From assembly GCF_000176035.2 (NCBI RefSeq), contig NC_015675.1, forward strand, positions 496,001-560,000: a stretch of DNA of 64,000 bases. Direction: 5' to 3'. The translations under genes and the position numbers were made by a program. Each line of letters starts with the position of its first letter. Positions within the stretch are counted from its first letter, which is position 1. This stretch comes from Mesorhizobium opportunistum WSM2075 (lineage in GTDB: Bacteria; Pseudomonadota; Alphaproteobacteria; Rhizobiales; Rhizobiaceae). The notes under the pieces were generated by a model, which was not told where the DNA came from, did no database searches, and was given only the letters and a program-made list of their open reading frames with translations. Of the stretch, positions 1 to 9,890 are shown one piece after another.

Positions 1-378
1 GATGCTTTTCGGGTTGAGAGCGGTGACCAGCCAGGTATGCGCCATCATCTTGGCCGCCGACACTGCATCGGTGCGCGGCTCGGCCCTTAGCGCGCCGCCG
101 GCGCGGAACAGCTTTACGCCGAGATAGATCAGATAGCCGGCGCCGATCAGCTTCAGGACGGTGAAGATGGTCGCCGAGGCCGCAAGCAGGGCGCCAATGC
201 CCAGCATCGACAGTGTCATGGCGGTGAAATCGCCGAGCGCCACGCCGACCGCCATCGGCAAGGCGGTGCGCCAGCCCTGGCCTAGCGCATAGGACACCAC
301 CAGCAGGATCGTCGGACCCGGAATGATGAGGAGGATGCTCGACGCGGCGGCGAAAGCGGCCCAGTTTTCGAAGGACAT
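1..378 (-). CDS. LysE/RhtB family amino-acid exporter, 5' part only
   Basis: Inner-membrane efflux protein of the LysE family, which exports amino acids or related small molecules. The gene reads leftward from an ATG at 378 and leaves the window, so about 126 N-terminal residues are visible. They show the family's N-terminal hydrophobic helix with an IIPGPT motif at about residues 23-28, two further membrane segments, and an ALNPKS motif near the window edge. These match the family pattern well, but the substrate cannot be told from sequence. A second LysE-type gene lies at 27050-27685. Confidence 0.85.
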   Translation of the reverse strand, partial: MSFENWAAFAAASSILLIIPGPTILLVVSYALGQGWRTALPMAVGVALGDFTAMTLSMLGIGALLAASATIFTVLKLIGAGYLIYLGVKLFRAGGALRAEPRTDAVSAAKMMAHTWLVTALNPKSI

Positions 379-742
379 GCTTGTCTCCCTAGGGTTAAAG
401 AGAAGGATAAATCCTGAGCCCTGGGAGAATGTAAAGAGGCCTGATTTTTGTTTTACGCAAATCGCTCTCTTGGGAATTGCCACGCTGTCAGTGCGCCGGC
501 GGCAGTTCGTCGTCGGTTCGCGCCGCTCAGCGCGCTCACGATATCGGCCAGGAGACACCCGGCCGAGGTGATTTTATTGAGGAGCCTCCCGGTTGGCGTT
601 CATTGCGGACAGCCGAACGGCGTCAGGGGAACGCGCAAACGCAGGCGACACAAGGCGTTCACGCTTTATCAACCATGAATGACGAAAATGCCCGCTATCC
701 GGCCGGACCGTGCTTCCCGCCGACAGCGTAGGGTTTGGGTAC
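379..742. other. Intergenic region between divergent genes
   Basis: These 364 bases separate the leftward exporter gene from the rightward L,D-transpeptidase gene and must hold both promoters. The first 100 bases are clearly AT-richer than their surroundings. A stretch around 450-480 (TTTTACGCAAATCG, then GGGAATTGCC) resembles part of the palindromic repeat seen at 6734 and 14331, but is too degraded to call. I found no convincing gene, structured RNA or terminator. Confidence 0.4.
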
Positions 743-1513
743 ATGCGTGAGTTGCCGCAAGGTCCGACGCCGCCACGAAACGGCGGCGCAGTCGATATCG
801 ATCTTCATCTTTCCCGCCGCGCCGTCCTGACCGGGGCAGGCGCGCTGGCGCTGCTCAGCGCCGCCGGCTGCTCGACTTCCGGGGACGGCGGTATGCCGGT
901 GCTCCAACTCGACAATACGGTCACCGGCTCGGTGCCGCCGATGCGGCCTGCGATCAGCGTCGACAAGAACATCACCGGCGCCGATGTCATGTACGCCGCC
1001 TTGACCGACAACGGCTTCAACGTGCCTGAAGTGCCGTACCTGAAGGTCAAGCCGGAATTCCGCCGCCAGATCGTCGTCGACACCACAGGCGAGGCGCCCG
1101 GCACCATCGTCGTACATCTCAAGGAGCGCATGCTCTACCTCGTCCAGCCGGGAGGCGATGCCATCCGCTACGGCGTCGGCATCGGCAAGGACGGCTTCCG
1201 CTGGTCCGGCCGCGCAAACATCCAGTATGGCAGGGAATGGCCGACCTGGACGCCGCCGCCCGAGATGATCCAGCGCAAGCCGGAACTGGTGAAATGGCAG
1301 GGCGGCCAGCCCGGCGGCCTGACCAATCCGCTCGGGGCGCGTGCGCTCTACATCTACCAGGACGGCAAGGACACCGGCTATCGCATCCACGGCTCGCCCG
1401 AATGGTGGAGCATCGGCCAGGCGATGTCGTCTGGCTGCGTGCGCCTGATCAACCAGGACATCATCGACCTCTACAGCCGCGTTTCGAAGAAAAACCCGGT
1501 CGTCGTCATGTGA
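743..1513 (+). CDS. L,D-transpeptidase (YkuD domain), Tat/lipoprotein-like N-terminus
   Basis: Cell-wall enzyme that forms 3-3 peptide crosslinks or attaches proteins to peptidoglycan. From the ATG at 743 it is 256 residues. An N-terminal SRRAVLTGAG motif (about 24-33) is Tat-like, followed by a hydrophobic stretch ending in LLSAAGC (Cys43), which resembles a lipobox with a relaxed -3 position. The YkuD signature is near the C-terminus: IHGSP with His216 and SSGCVRL with catalytic Cys232. A GTG at 710 is in frame, but the extra 11 residues add nothing recognisable, so I prefer the ATG. Neither start has a strong ribosome binding site. Confidence 0.85.
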   Translation: MRELPQGPTPPRNGGAVDIDLHLSRRAVLTGAGALALLSAAGCSTSGDGGMPVLQLDNTVTGSVPPMRPAISVDKNITGADVMYAALTDNGFNVPEVPYLKVKPEFRRQIVVDTTGEAPGTIVVHLKERMLYLVQPGGDAIRYGVGIGKDGFRWSGRANIQYGREWPTWTPPPEMIQRKPELVKWQGGQPGGLTNPLGARALYIYQDGKDTGYRIHGSPEWWSIGQAMSSGCVRLINQDIIDLYSRVSKKNPVVVM

Positions 1514-1687
1514 TCGTGGCCGCCGCTTGCGGCCGTCCTATTTTTGAGCGGGACCTTCTCCGAAACCGGTCCGCTTTTCGGTTACGCGGTCCTTCGGTTC
1601 GGGGCCCTGCCCCGGACTCTCCCGTTGCGCGATGCGGAAAGACAGGCCAAGGTGCCTTGAAAATCATCGCTTCGGGAGACGCCAGGA

Positions 1688-2854
1688 ATGACCGGAACTT
1701 TTGTCATCGCGCAGGGTGGCGGCCCGACCGCCGTCATCAACCAAACGGTGGTCGGTGCGACGCTGGAGATCCGCAAGCGGCATCCGGGCGCCAAGGTGCT
1801 GGGCTCCATCCACGGCGTGCGCGGCATTCGTGATGGCAACTATGTCGACCTCTCGGCCATTCCCGAAGACCGCCTGCGGCTGATCGCCGGAACGCCAAGC
1901 GCTGCACTGGGCTCGACGCGCGACAAGCCGGATGCCGCCTATTGCGAAATCATCCTCAACGGCCTGAAGAAGGCCGGCGCCGACGCCTTCATCTATATTG
2001 GCGGCAACGACACATCGGGGACGCAGCAAATCCTGACCGATGCGGCCGGCGGCAGCATCGCTTTCGTCCATGCGCCGAAAACCATCGACAATGACCTCGA
2101 GGAAAACGACCACACGCCGGGGTTCATCTCGGCCGCCGAGTTCGTCGCCGGCGCCTTCCTGTCCGTCGATCTGGATTTCCGCGCGCTGCCCGGCATCTAT
2201 GTCGGCATCGTCATGGGCCGGCATGCAGGCTTCCTGACCGCGGCCGCCGCCGCCTGGCAGCTCGATCCCGGTAGCGGCCCGCATCTGGTCTACGTGCCGG
2301 AACGGCCATTCTCGGCCGCCGGCTTCATCGATGACGTGCGCGCCACGCTAGACCGCCACAAACGCTGCATCGTCGCCGTGTCGGAAGGCGTCAGCACCGC
2401 CGACGGCAAGGCGCTGGTCGAAAGCCTGGTGCCGCCGAACAAGCTCGAGCGTGACGCGCATGGCAACGTCAAGCTGTCGGGCAGCGACCTGCCGGCGGCG
2501 CTCGAGCGGGCTCTGGCCGAAGGCCTGCCGGGCAAGCGCGCCCGGGTCGATGCACTCGGCTACATGCCGCGCGGCTATGTCGGCGCCATCAGCGCCGTCG
2601 ACGCGCAAGAGGCCTTCGATGCCGGCGCCTTCGCCGTCTCCGTCGCCGAACAAGGCGGCGGCTCGGTGGCGCTGCAGTATGACGGCGCTAAAACGGTGCT
2701 GAAGAAGGTGCCGCTGAAGAACGTCGCCGGCAAGACCCGCCACATGCCCGACAATTTCATGCAGCCCGACGTCAACCAGCTGTCCGAGGCCGGTATGGCC
2801 TACCTCAAGCGGCTGGTGCCGGAAAAGTACAAGGTCGGGAAGCCGTTCGTCTGA
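1688..2854 (+). CDS. pfp: Diphosphate--fructose-6-phosphate 1-phosphotransferase (PPi-type PFK)
   Basis: Phosphorylates fructose 6-phosphate, probably with pyrophosphate as donor, in a reversible glycolytic step. It is 388 residues with a GGGPTAVIN start (11-18), GGNDTSG at 105-111, PKTIDND at 130-136 and MGRHAG at 176-181. In this family Asp after GGD/GGN and Lys in PKTIDND indicate PPi rather than ATP (ATP enzymes have GGDGS and PGTIDND). The Asn at 107 in place of the usual Asp is notable. The stop overlaps the start of the next gene (TGATG), so the two are probably translated together. Donor specificity is inferred from these motifs. Confidence 0.88.
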   Translation: MTGTFVIAQGGGPTAVINQTVVGATLEIRKRHPGAKVLGSIHGVRGIRDGNYVDLSAIPEDRLRLIAGTPSAALGSTRDKPDAAYCEIILNGLKKAGADAFIYIGGNDTSGTQQILTDAAGGSIAFVHAPKTIDNDLEENDHTPGFISAAEFVAGAFLSVDLDFRALPGIYVGIVMGRHAGFLTAAAAAWQLDPGSGPHLVYVPERPFSAAGFIDDVRATLDRHKRCIVAVSEGVSTADGKALVESLVPPNKLERDAHGNVKLSGSDLPAALERALAEGLPGKRARVDALGYMPRGYVGAISAVDAQEAFDAGAFAVSVAEQGGGSVALQYDGAKTVLKKVPLKNVAGKTRHMPDNFMQPDVNQLSEAGMAYLKRLVPEKYKVGKPFV

Positions 2855-3570
2855 TGGAATGGTTCAGCAGGAGCATCGTCGACGACAGGACGACGATGCT
2901 GACCGAGCCGTTCGTGCATGACTATGTGCGCGCCAACATCTGGCACCTGCATGGGCGCGATGCCGACCTGTTAGTCGACACCGGCATGGGCATCCGTCCG
3001 CTGGCGCCGGAGATCGAAACGCCCCGTGGAAAGCCGCTGCTGGTCGTCGCCACCCATATCCATCTCGACCATGTCGGCTCGCTGCACGAATTTCCATGGC
3101 GAGCGGGACCCAGGATGAGTGCGGCGCAATTCGAAAGCATGGATGAGGCGGCGACCTACGCTTACATGTTCCACGATCTCGAAGGCGCCGTTTCGAAACT
3201 GCCCGAGCCGGGCTGGAAAACCGCCGACTACAAGATCCCGTCGGCGCCGCTGACGCGGACCCTCGACGAAGGCGACGTGATCGATCTCGGCGACCGGCAA
3301 TTCCGAGTGTTGCACCTGCCCGGGCATTCGCCGGATTCGATCGCGCTGTTCGACGAGGCCGACGGCCTGTTCTTCAGCGGCGACGCCATCTACGACGACA
3401 CGCTGATCGACAGCCTGCCGGATTCCGACCGCGCCGCCTATATCGGCACCATGCGGCGCCTGCTCGACCTGCCGATCCGCATCGGCCATGGCGGCCACGG
3501 CCCAAGCTTCGACGGCGAGCGCATGCGTGCGATTGCAACGGCCTATCTGCGCTCGCATGCCGGTCTGTGA
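2854..3570 (+). CDS. MBL-fold metallo-hydrolase
   Basis: A 238-residue metallo-beta-lactamase-fold hydrolase. The metal-binding motif THIHLDHVG (67-75) is intact. A further histidine in HLPGHSPDS, an aspartate in FSGDAIYDD and a histidine in GHGGHGP complete the two-metal site typical of glyoxalase II-like enzymes. It has no signal peptide, so it is cytoplasmic. Its ATG overlaps the pfp stop codon. The substrate is unknown; nothing in the sequence singles out a lactonase, glyoxalase or RNase function. Confidence 0.8.
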   Translation: MEWFSRSIVDDRTTMLTEPFVHDYVRANIWHLHGRDADLLVDTGMGIRPLAPEIETPRGKPLLVVATHIHLDHVGSLHEFPWRAGPRMSAAQFESMDEAATYAYMFHDLEGAVSKLPEPGWKTADYKIPSAPLTRTLDEGDVIDLGDRQFRVLHLPGHSPDSIALFDEADGLFFSGDAIYDDTLIDSLPDSDRAAYIGTMRRLLDLPIRIGHGGHGPSFDGERMRAIATAYLRSHAGL

Positions 3571-3766
3571 GCGCTCGCTGAATTAAATCTTCGTAAGGTC
3601 GGTCAAAAACCCTAAATCGGACCGATCCGCGCCCTAGATAGTTGGTTGTCGATCCGGCCGGACGCCATGTACGGCGAGACAGGCACTCCCGGTCCTCGAC
3701 GCGCCGAGGGGCGCTGCCCAGGCACGCTCGCGGCGCCGGATCAACTCTCGCCCGGACAGAACGACC

Positions 3767-5308
3767 ATGTCACCTCTAGGCATCCTTCGAAGACATCGCG
3801 TCGCCGCCCTGCTGGGCGCCGCGCTGATTATCTCCCCTGTTGTCGTTTCATTCGCCCAGAACACGAACGGCATCGCCAAGATCGTCGCGACCACCCAGAC
3901 CCCGGTACCCGGAATATCGGCGCCGAACGGTTCGTTCGCGCCGGTCGTGGCCGCGACCAAACCGGCCGTCGTGACGGTAACGACGGTCATGAAGGCACAA
4001 CCGGAAGCCATGAACGAGGCGTCGCCCTTCCAGGACAATTCCCCGTTCGACGACTATTTCCGGCAGTTCTTCGGCGACCAGGGCATGCCCATGCCCAGGA
4101 CCCCGCCACAACAGCAGGCGCCGCGAACCGAGGCCCTGGGCTCCGGCTTCATCGTCGGTGCCGACGGCACCATCGTCACCAACAACCATGTCGTCGACGG
4201 CGCCTCCTCGATCAAGGTGACGCTCGACGACGGCACGGAGCTCCCGGCCAAGGTCGTCGGCAGCGATGCCAAGAACGATCTCGCCGTGCTCAAGATCAAG
4301 GCCAGCAAGCCCTTGCCGACGGTCAAATGGGGCGATTCCGACAGGTTGATGACCGGCGACCAGGTGCTGGCGATCGGCAATCCGTTCGGCATCGGCACCA
4401 CGGTTAGCGCGGGCATCGTCTCGGCGCGCGGCCGCGACCTGCACAGCGGGCCGTTCGACGACTTCATCCAGATCGACGCGCCGATCAACCATGGCAATTC
4501 CGGCGGTCCGCTGGTGGATGTGAACGGCAATGTCATCGGCATCAACACGGCGATCTATTCGCCCAATGGCGGCAGCGTCGGCGTCGGCTTCGCCATTCCC
4601 TCCGACCAGGCCCAGAAGGTGGTCGCCAAGCTGGAGAAGGGCGGCTCCATCCAGTACGGCTATCTCGGCGTCGATATCCAGCCGGTGACGCCGGACGTTG
4701 CCAGCGCCATGGGGCTCGATCATCCCGGCGGCGCGCTGGTTTCCCAGGTCAATGACGGCTCCCCGGCGGCCCTTGCCGGCGTCGAAACCGGCGACGTTAT
4801 CACCGGCTTCGCCGGGCAGGACGTGAAGGATCCCAAGGATCTGTCGCGGGCCGTCGCTGACGTCGCCCCTGGCACCAGGGAAACGCTCGACGTCTGGCGC
4901 AAGGGCAAGGCCATGAAGATCTCAGTCGATGTCGGACGCAACAGCGACGATGCGAAGACGGCATCGACCGGCGGCTCCGGCGCGCCGGGCGCCGAGCAGG
5001 GCTCCGGTGCGCCAGCGCTCGGCCTCGGCCTGATGGACATCACGCCCGACATTCGCCAGCAGATGAACCTCGCCGACAACGAGCGCGGCGCGGTGGTTGC
5101 GCGCGTCAATCCCGACAAGGCAGCGGCCGCTGCCGGCATCCAGCCGGGCGACATCATCGTCGCCGTCAACCAGGTTCCGGTGAAGAGCGCCAAACAGGTG
5201 ACCCAGGCGGTTGCCCAGGCAGGCAAATCAGGGCGCAAGTCGGTGCTGTTGCTGGTCGAACGCGGCGGCAGCCAGATCTATGTCGCCGTGCCGTTCGCCA
5301 ATGGCTGA
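3767..5308 (+). CDS. degP: Do-type periplasmic serine protease (HtrA/DegP family)
   Basis: Envelope stress protease and chaperone that degrades misfolded periplasmic proteins. It is 513 residues with an N-terminal signal sequence (about 1-30), a trypsin-like domain holding the triad His141 (TNNHVVDG), Asp171 (KNDLAVLK) and Ser245 (HGNSGGPL), then PDZ1 at about 285-375 and PDZ2 at about 405-505. A 20-residue Gly/Ser/Ala-rich linker (about 397-417) separates the PDZ domains. Rhizobia carry several paralogues, so the symbol only marks the family. It starts 196 bases after the MBL gene and is probably transcribed from its own promoter. Confidence 0.9.
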   Translation: MSPLGILRRHRVAALLGAALIISPVVVSFAQNTNGIAKIVATTQTPVPGISAPNGSFAPVVAATKPAVVTVTTVMKAQPEAMNEASPFQDNSPFDDYFRQFFGDQGMPMPRTPPQQQAPRTEALGSGFIVGADGTIVTNNHVVDGASSIKVTLDDGTELPAKVVGSDAKNDLAVLKIKASKPLPTVKWGDSDRLMTGDQVLAIGNPFGIGTTVSAGIVSARGRDLHSGPFDDFIQIDAPINHGNSGGPLVDVNGNVIGINTAIYSPNGGSVGVGFAIPSDQAQKVVAKLEKGGSIQYGYLGVDIQPVTPDVASAMGLDHPGGALVSQVNDGSPAALAGVETGDVITGFAGQDVKDPKDLSRAVADVAPGTRETLDVWRKGKAMKISVDVGRNSDDAKTASTGGSGAPGAEQGSGAPALGLGLMDITPDIRQQMNLADNERGAVVARVNPDKAAAAAGIQPGDIIVAVNQVPVKSAKQVTQAVAQAGKSGRKSVLLLVERGGSQIYVAVPFANG

Positions 5309-5390
5309 GACGTGATGCTGGCCTGAATAACGGCGTGGCGGCTTGTCGACGACGAGCCGCCATGCATTCCAGCCTTGCGGCCACCGCCAG

Positions 5391-6350
5391 CTACAGTTTG
5401 CGCAACGCCACTTCCTCGACCAGGTGGTCGGCGCCCTTGCGCAGGATGAGGTCGGCGCGGGCACGCGTCGGCAGGATGTTCTCGCGCAAATTCTTCAGGT
5501 TGATGTTGGTCCACAGGCCTTCGGCGATGGCCCGCGCCGAATCCTCCGAGAGCTGGGAATAGCGGTGGAAGAAGGAGTCCGGATTGCGGAAAGCGGTCTC
5601 GCGCAGCCGCATGAAGCGAGAAATATACCACTCGTGGATCAGCTTCTCGTCGGCGTCGATGTAGATGGCGAAGTCGAAGAAGTCCGACAGGAAGGGCACG
5701 ATCTTGCCGTCCTGCGGCAGCTTGCCCGGCTGCAGCACGTTGATGCCTTCGAAGATCAGGATATCCGGCCGGTCGATGGTGACGAACTCGCCGGGAATGA
5801 CGTCATAGGTCAGGTGCGAATAAACAGGCGCACGGACATCGGGCAGCGCCGACTTGATGCCGGAGAGGAAGCGCAGCAGCGCGCCGACATCGTAGCTGTC
5901 GGGGAAGCCCTTGCGTTCCATCAGGTTTTCGCGGCGCAGCACCTCGTTGGGCAGCAGAAAACCGTCGGTGGTGATGAGGTCGACCTTGGGGCTCGACGGC
6001 CAGCGGGCCAGAAGCTCCTTCAGCACGCGCGCCGTGGTCGATTTGCCGACCGCGACGGAGCCGGCAATGCCGATGATGAACGGCGTCTTGACGATATCGA
6101 CGGCGTTGAAGAAAGCCTGGCGCTGCCGGAACAGAAGCTGGCTCGCCTCGACATGGGCGGACAGCAGCCGCGACAGCGACAGATAGATGCGCGAGACCTC
6201 CGCGAGGTCGACCGGGTCGTTCAGCGAACGCAGGCGGCGGAACTCGTCCTCGCTCAGCGTCAGCGGCGTGTCGGCGCGGAATTGCGACCATTGCTCGGCG
6301 GAGAAGAAACGAAACGGGGAATATTTCTCGGTTGGCGCGAGCTGATCCAT
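5391..6350 (-). CDS. coaA: Type I pantothenate kinase
   Basis: Catalyses the ATP-dependent phosphorylation of pantothenate, the first committed step of coenzyme A synthesis. It is 319 residues, the normal length for bacterial CoaA. The P-loop GSVAVGKST is at 97-105, and downstream stretches such as [16 protein letters not shown] and IFEGINVLQ are typical of the family. The gene is the last of the leftward histidine operon, 24 bases after hisE, the linkage seen in other Rhizobiales. Confidence 0.95.
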   Translation of the reverse strand: MDQLAPTEKYSPFRFFSAEQWSQFRADTPLTLSEDEFRRLRSLNDPVDLAEVSRIYLSLSRLLSAHVEASQLLFRQRQAFFNAVDIVKTPFIIGIAGSVAVGKSTTARVLKELLARWPSSPKVDLITTDGFLLPNEVLRRENLMERKGFPDSYDVGALLRFLSGIKSALPDVRAPVYSHLTYDVIPGEFVTIDRPDILIFEGINVLQPGKLPQDGKIVPFLSDFFDFAIYIDADEKLIHEWYISRFMRLRETAFRNPDSFFHRYSQLSEDSARAIAEGLWTNINLKNLRENILPTRARADLILRKGADHLVEEVALRKL

Positions 6351-6374
6351 CGAGATACCTGCCCTTCCTCGCGA

Positions 6375-6698
6375 TCAGCCCTTGGGCCGTGACGCCTTCT
6401 CGGCGATGCCCGAACGCCCGGTGCGGCTTTCGAGCTCCTTGAGCACGTCGCTCAACGGAACACCCGAGAGGCCGAGAACGACGAGCCAATGATATATAAG
6501 ATCGGCACTTTCGGAAACGAGGCCCTGCTTGTCGCCCTTGACGGCGGCAATCACCGTCTCGACCGCCTCTTCGCCGAGCTTCTGCGCCGCCTTGTCGATG
6601 CCGCGGGCGAACAGTTTCGCCGTCCACGAGTCGGGGTCACCGGAATGGGCGCGCTCGTGGACGATTTTTTCCAGATCGGACAGCGAAAATTCAGCCAT
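6375..6698 (-). CDS. hisE: Phosphoribosyl-ATP pyrophosphatase
   Basis: Second step of histidine synthesis: hydrolyses phosphoribosyl-ATP to phosphoribosyl-AMP. It is 107 residues and a stand-alone HisE, not fused to HisI. The MazG-like helical signature is visible: [19 protein letters not shown] and [11 protein letters not shown] carry the conserved Glu and Asp metal ligands. It lies downstream of hisF, separated by 108 bases that contain a palindromic repeat. Confidence 0.95.
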   Translation of the reverse strand: MAEFSLSDLEKIVHERAHSGDPDSWTAKLFARGIDKAAQKLGEEAVETVIAAVKGDKQGLVSESADLIYHWLVVLGLSGVPLSDVLKELESRTGRSGIAEKASRPKG

Positions 6699-6733
6699 GG
6701 CGCCTGAGGCCCCTTTTCTTAGCCGGAAAGCCT

Positions 6734-6810
6734 CTAGAGCATTTCACCGTTTCACGGAAACGGCGAACCGCTCTATCTCTTTGTTTTTACGCAATTCCGA
6801 ATTGCTCTAG
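6734..6810. repeat. Palindromic intergenic repeat, family A
   Basis: The outer arms CTAGAGCA (6734-6741) and TGCTCTAG (6803-6810) are inverted. The inside contains a perfect hairpin, CCGTTTC-ACG-GAAACGG (about 6748-6764), and the stretch TTTTTACGCAATTCCG. The same stretch recurs at 14331-14400, so this is a dispersed element. Its right end overlaps the last codon of hisF. It may shape mRNA processing between hisF and hisE. Confidence 0.7.
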
Positions 6811-7598
6811 GACCGATCGCCCGAGGAGTCCAGCCGCATCGGCAGCCCGGCCGCGGCCATGTGCGCCTTGGCCTGGGCTATGGTGTAGGTGCCGAAATGG
6901 AAGATGGACGCCGCCAGCACGGCGCCGGCATGGCCGTCGCGGATGCCTTCGACCATGTGATCGAGCGTGCCGACGCCGCCCGAAGCGATAACCGGCGCGC
7001 GCACCGCGTCGGCGACCGCGCGGGTGAGCGCGATGTCGTAGCCGGCCTTGGTGCCGTCGCGGTCCATCGAGGTCAAAAGGATCTCGCCGGCGCCGCGATC
7101 GACCATTTTACGGGCGAATTCGACCGCGTCGATGCCGGTCTTCTCGCGCCCGCCATGGGTGAAGATCTCCCAGCGGTCGGCTTCGCCGTCGCCCGACACT
7201 TTCTTGGCGTCGATGGCGACGACGATGCATTGATTGCCGAACTTGTCGGCGGCCTCGGCGACGAAATCCGGGTTCGTCACCGCTGCCGTGTTGATCGACA
7301 CCTTGTCGGCACCGGCCAGCAGCAATTTCCGGATGTCGGCGACCTGGCGCACGCCGCCGCCGACGGTCAACGGCATGAAGCATTGCTCGGCGGTGCGGGC
7401 GACGACGTCGAAAATGGTCTCGCGATTGTCCGACGAAGCGGTGATGTCGAGAAAACAAAGCTCGTCGGCGCCGGCCGCGTCATAGGCCTTGGCCGCCTCG
7501 ACCGGATCGCCGGCATCGATGAGATCGACGAAGTTGACGCCCTTGACGACACGGCCGTTCTTGACGTCGAGGCAAGGGATGACGCGGGCTTTCAGCAT
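6807..7598 (-). CDS. hisF: Imidazole glycerol phosphate synthase, cyclase subunit
   Basis: Works with HisH to close the imidazole ring, giving imidazole glycerol phosphate and AICAR. It is 263 residues, a (beta/alpha)8 barrel. The N-terminal [20 protein letters not shown] holds the catalytic Asp11, and VAIDAKK holds the second at about residue 130. I start it at the ATG at 7598; an open frame continues upstream but encodes nothing like HisF and lies over the next gene. The start overlaps the arginase-like stop (TGATG), which implies coupled translation. Confidence 0.97.
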   Translation of the reverse strand: MLKARVIPCLDVKNGRVVKGVNFVDLIDAGDPVEAAKAYDAAGADELCFLDITASSDNRETIFDVVARTAEQCFMPLTVGGGVRQVADIRKLLLAGADKVSINTAAVTNPDFVAEAADKFGNQCIVVAIDAKKVSGDGEADRWEIFTHGGREKTGIDAVEFARKMVDRGAGEILLTSMDRDGTKAGYDIALTRAVADAVRAPVIASGGVGTLDHMVEGIRDGHAGAVLAASIFHFGTYTIAQAKAHMAAAGLPMRLDSSGDRS

Positions 7599-8434
7599 CA
7601 GCGGCCCTCTATCGTGGCGATAAGATCGTTGAGCAGCTGGCCGACCAGCGGCGGCACGTCGGCCTGGGCGTCGAAGGCCGGATCGTAAGCGGAAACGGTG
7701 ATGCCGACGACCGGCACGGCAAGCGCGATGGCGCAAGCCGCGTCGCGCAATTGTTCCGGGTCCGGCCCGCCGGGGGTAACGTAGCGGTTGGCCTGCAGCT
7801 CCTCGGGATCGTGCACGTCGAGATCGAGATGCATGTGCACGCGTTCGGCGCCGGCAGCCTTCAGCTTTGCCGTCGCTTGTGCCACGCCGGGGCATTCCGT
7901 GCGGATGATCGGCAGCGTCTCGACAAGTTTTTCCTCGTCCGGATCGAGATCGCGCGCGTTGACGAGCACGCAGCGCGAGGGATCGATCGGCTTGAAGCCC
8001 GGAATGGCGCCCGCCATCGGACGCCAGCAAAGGCCGAGCACCGTCGCCAGCGCCATGCCGTCGAGAAAGCCGTATGTGGATGTCTCGGGCGTGTTGAGAT
8101 CGCCATGCTGGTCTGCCCAGATGATCGCATCGGCACCCTCGCCTGCGACCGCACCGGCTGATGTCAGGCAATTTCCGGCCAGCACAATGGGGAACCGGCC
8201 CCTGTCGATGGCAATGCGAACCTCGCCTGAGACGGCATTGCAGACGGCAAAGCCGGTGGCGATCTCGCGTTCCTGGGCATCGCCGACCCTGCCGATATCC
8301 TCCACGGTCACGTCGTGGCCGGCCATGGTCAGGGCGTCGACGAGGCCGCCTGCGATCAGCGCATCGGGGCCCTGGCCCATGCCGCCATGATAATGGCCGC
8401 TGTCATAGGAGGCCAGGATGATGGTGAGCTTCAC
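7598..8434 (-). CDS. Arginase/agmatinase-fold protein inside the his operon
   Basis: A 278-residue member of the ureohydrolase superfamily. The second metal motif, [13 protein letters not shown] (Asp108, His110, Asp112), and the third, HLDLDVHDP, are present. The first motif, normally GGDHS with a metal-binding His, reads AGNCLTS (86-92), so a Cys replaces that ligand. It overlaps hisA upstream by four bases (ATGA) and hisF downstream by one, so it is translated as part of the histidine operon. Substrate is unknown: arginine, agmatine or formiminoglutamate would be family guesses. Formiminoglutamate would link it to histidine chemistry, but that is speculation. Confidence 0.8.
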   Translation of the reverse strand: MKLTIILASYDSGHYHGGMGQGPDALIAGGLVDALTMAGHDVTVEDIGRVGDAQEREIATGFAVCNAVSGEVRIAIDRGRFPIVLAGNCLTSAGAVAGEGADAIIWADQHGDLNTPETSTYGFLDGMALATVLGLCWRPMAGAIPGFKPIDPSRCVLVNARDLDPDEEKLVETLPIIRTECPGVAQATAKLKAAGAERVHMHLDLDVHDPEELQANRYVTPGGPDPEQLRDAACAIALAVPVVGITVSAYDPAFDAQADVPPLVGQLLNDLIATIEGR

Positions 8435-9180
8435 GACCGCGCCTCCATTGCCGGCTTGCCCCGCAGGATCGCCAGCGCCTCGGTCGGATCGATGCGGCCG
8501 TCATAGAGCGCGCGGCCCGAAATGGCGCCTTCCAGTTTTTGCGCGTCCGGCATGGTCATGCGTACGATGTCGGCGATCGAGGCGAGGCCACCCGAAGCGA
8601 TGACCGGGATCGAAACCGCCTCGGCGAGGTCGATGGTGGCGTCCCAGTTGATGCCGGTCAGCACGCCGTCGCGGTCGATGTCGGTGTAGATGATGGCGGC
8701 GACGCCGGCGCCTTCGAATTTCCTGGCCAGCTCGATGACGCCGAGGCTCGACGCCTCGGCCCAGCCTTCGACGGCGACCTTGCCGCCCTTGGCGTCGATG
8801 CCGACGGCGACCTTGCCCGGGAAAGCCTTGCAGGCCTGCCTGACCAGATCGGGATCGCGCACGGCCACCGTGCCAAGGATGACGCGGGCGAGGCCGCGGG
8901 CGAGCCAATCCTCGATCTGCTCCAGTGTGCGGATGCCGCCGCCAAGCTGTACCGGGTTCTTCGTCGCCTTGAGAATGGCGCCGACGGCGGCACTATTCAC
9001 GCTCTGGCCCTTGAAGGCGCCGTTGAGGTCGACGACGTGCAGCCACTCGAAGCCTTGTTCCTCGAAGGCTCGCGCCTGTGCGGCCGGATCATCGTTGTAG
9101 ATGGTCGCGGTGGCCATATCGCCGTGCTTCAGGCGCACGCATTTGCCGTCCTTGAGGTCGATGGCAGGAAAAAGGATCAT
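8431..9180 (-). CDS. hisA: ProFAR isomerase (HisA)
   Basis: Isomerises ProFAR to PRFAR in histidine synthesis. It is 249 residues. The start [17 protein letters not shown] holds catalytic Asp8, and IYTDIDRDG holds the second, at about 127-135. The phosphate-binding loops VQLGGGIR and IASGGLAS are intact. Its end overlaps the arginase-like gene by four bases; 58 untranslated bases separate it from hisH. Confidence 0.97.
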   Translation of the reverse strand: MILFPAIDLKDGKCVRLKHGDMATATIYNDDPAAQARAFEEQGFEWLHVVDLNGAFKGQSVNSAAVGAILKATKNPVQLGGGIRTLEQIEDWLARGLARVILGTVAVRDPDLVRQACKAFPGKVAVGIDAKGGKVAVEGWAEASSLGVIELARKFEGAGVAAIIYTDIDRDGVLTGINWDATIDLAEAVSIPVIASGGLASIADIVRMTMPDAQKLEGAISGRALYDGRIDPTEALAILRGKPAMEARS

Positions 9181-9238
9181 CTAGGCGCCTCGACGATGAC
9201 GAAATGACCTGATGAGGCGGCAAGTTTGCTCATGCTCG

Positions 9239-9889
9239 TCAGGGCCTCCAACGCAGGAAGTTGGTGATCAGCGCCAGGCCGAGCGCCTGGCTCTTCTCGG
9301 GATGGAACTGCGTGCCGGCGAGATTGTCGCGGGCGACGGCGGCCGTCACCGGACCGCCGTAGTCGGCGACCGCCAGGACCTCGTCCGCCTTGCGCGCATC
9401 GAGATGGTAGGAATGGACGAAATAGGCGTGCAACCCTTCTGGCCCGGTGGGAATGCCTGAAAACAGCGGGTGCTGTCGCCTCAGCTCGATGGTGTTCCAG
9501 CCGATCTGCGGGATCTTCAGCGCCGGATCGGCCGGCGTGATCTCCTTGACGTCGCCGGCAATCCAGCCAAAGCCGTTGGTGACGGTCTTTTCGAGACCGC
9601 GCTGCGACATCAGCTGCATGCCGACGCAGATGCCGAGGAAAGGTCGGCCCCTGGCAATGGCGACGTCCTCGACCGCTTCCCACATGCCCTCGACGGCGCG
9701 CAAACCGGCCGCGCAGTCGGCATAGGCGCCGACGCCCGGCAGGACGATGCGGTCGGCGGTGCGCACCCGCTCGGCATCGGCCGTCAGATCGATTTCCGCG
9801 GATATGCCGGTTTCGCGCGCGGCGCGCTCGAATGCCTTGGTGGCTGAGCGCAGATTGCCCGAACCATAATCGATAATTGCTACCCGCAT
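9239..9889 (-). CDS. hisH: Imidazole glycerol phosphate synthase, glutamine amidotransferase subunit
   Basis: Class I glutaminase that supplies ammonia to HisF. It is 216 residues, beginning [15 protein letters not shown]. The nucleophile Cys sits in [10 protein letters not shown] (about 82-91), and the His and Glu of the triad are in [10 protein letters not shown] near the C-terminus. It follows the DUF2628 gene almost without a gap. Confidence 0.97.
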   Translation of the reverse strand: MRVAIIDYGSGNLRSATKAFERAARETGISAEIDLTADAERVRTADRIVLPGVGAYADCAAGLRAVEGMWEAVEDVAIARGRPFLGICVGMQLMSQRGLEKTVTNGFGWIAGDVKEITPADPALKIPQIGWNTIELRRQHPLFSGIPTGPEGLHAYFVHSYHLDARKADEVLAVADYGGPVTAAVARDNLAGTQFHPEKSQALGLALITNFLRWRP

Positions 9890-9890
9890 G

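Noticed and set aside
675..731. An 18-codon open frame upstream of the L,D-transpeptidase gene
   Set aside because: It has no ribosome binding site, no informative composition and no structure linking it to the next gene.
1514..1687. Palindrome-like CCGAAAC/GGTTACGC region between L,D-transpeptidase and pfp genes
   Set aside because: Short complementary pieces exist but do not make a consistent hairpin or match the repeat families elsewhere in the window.
7599..8171. A long in-frame N-terminal extension of HisF
   Set aside because: The extension is Arg-rich, overlaps the arginase-like gene in another frame, and HisF has a normal start and length from the ATG at 7598.
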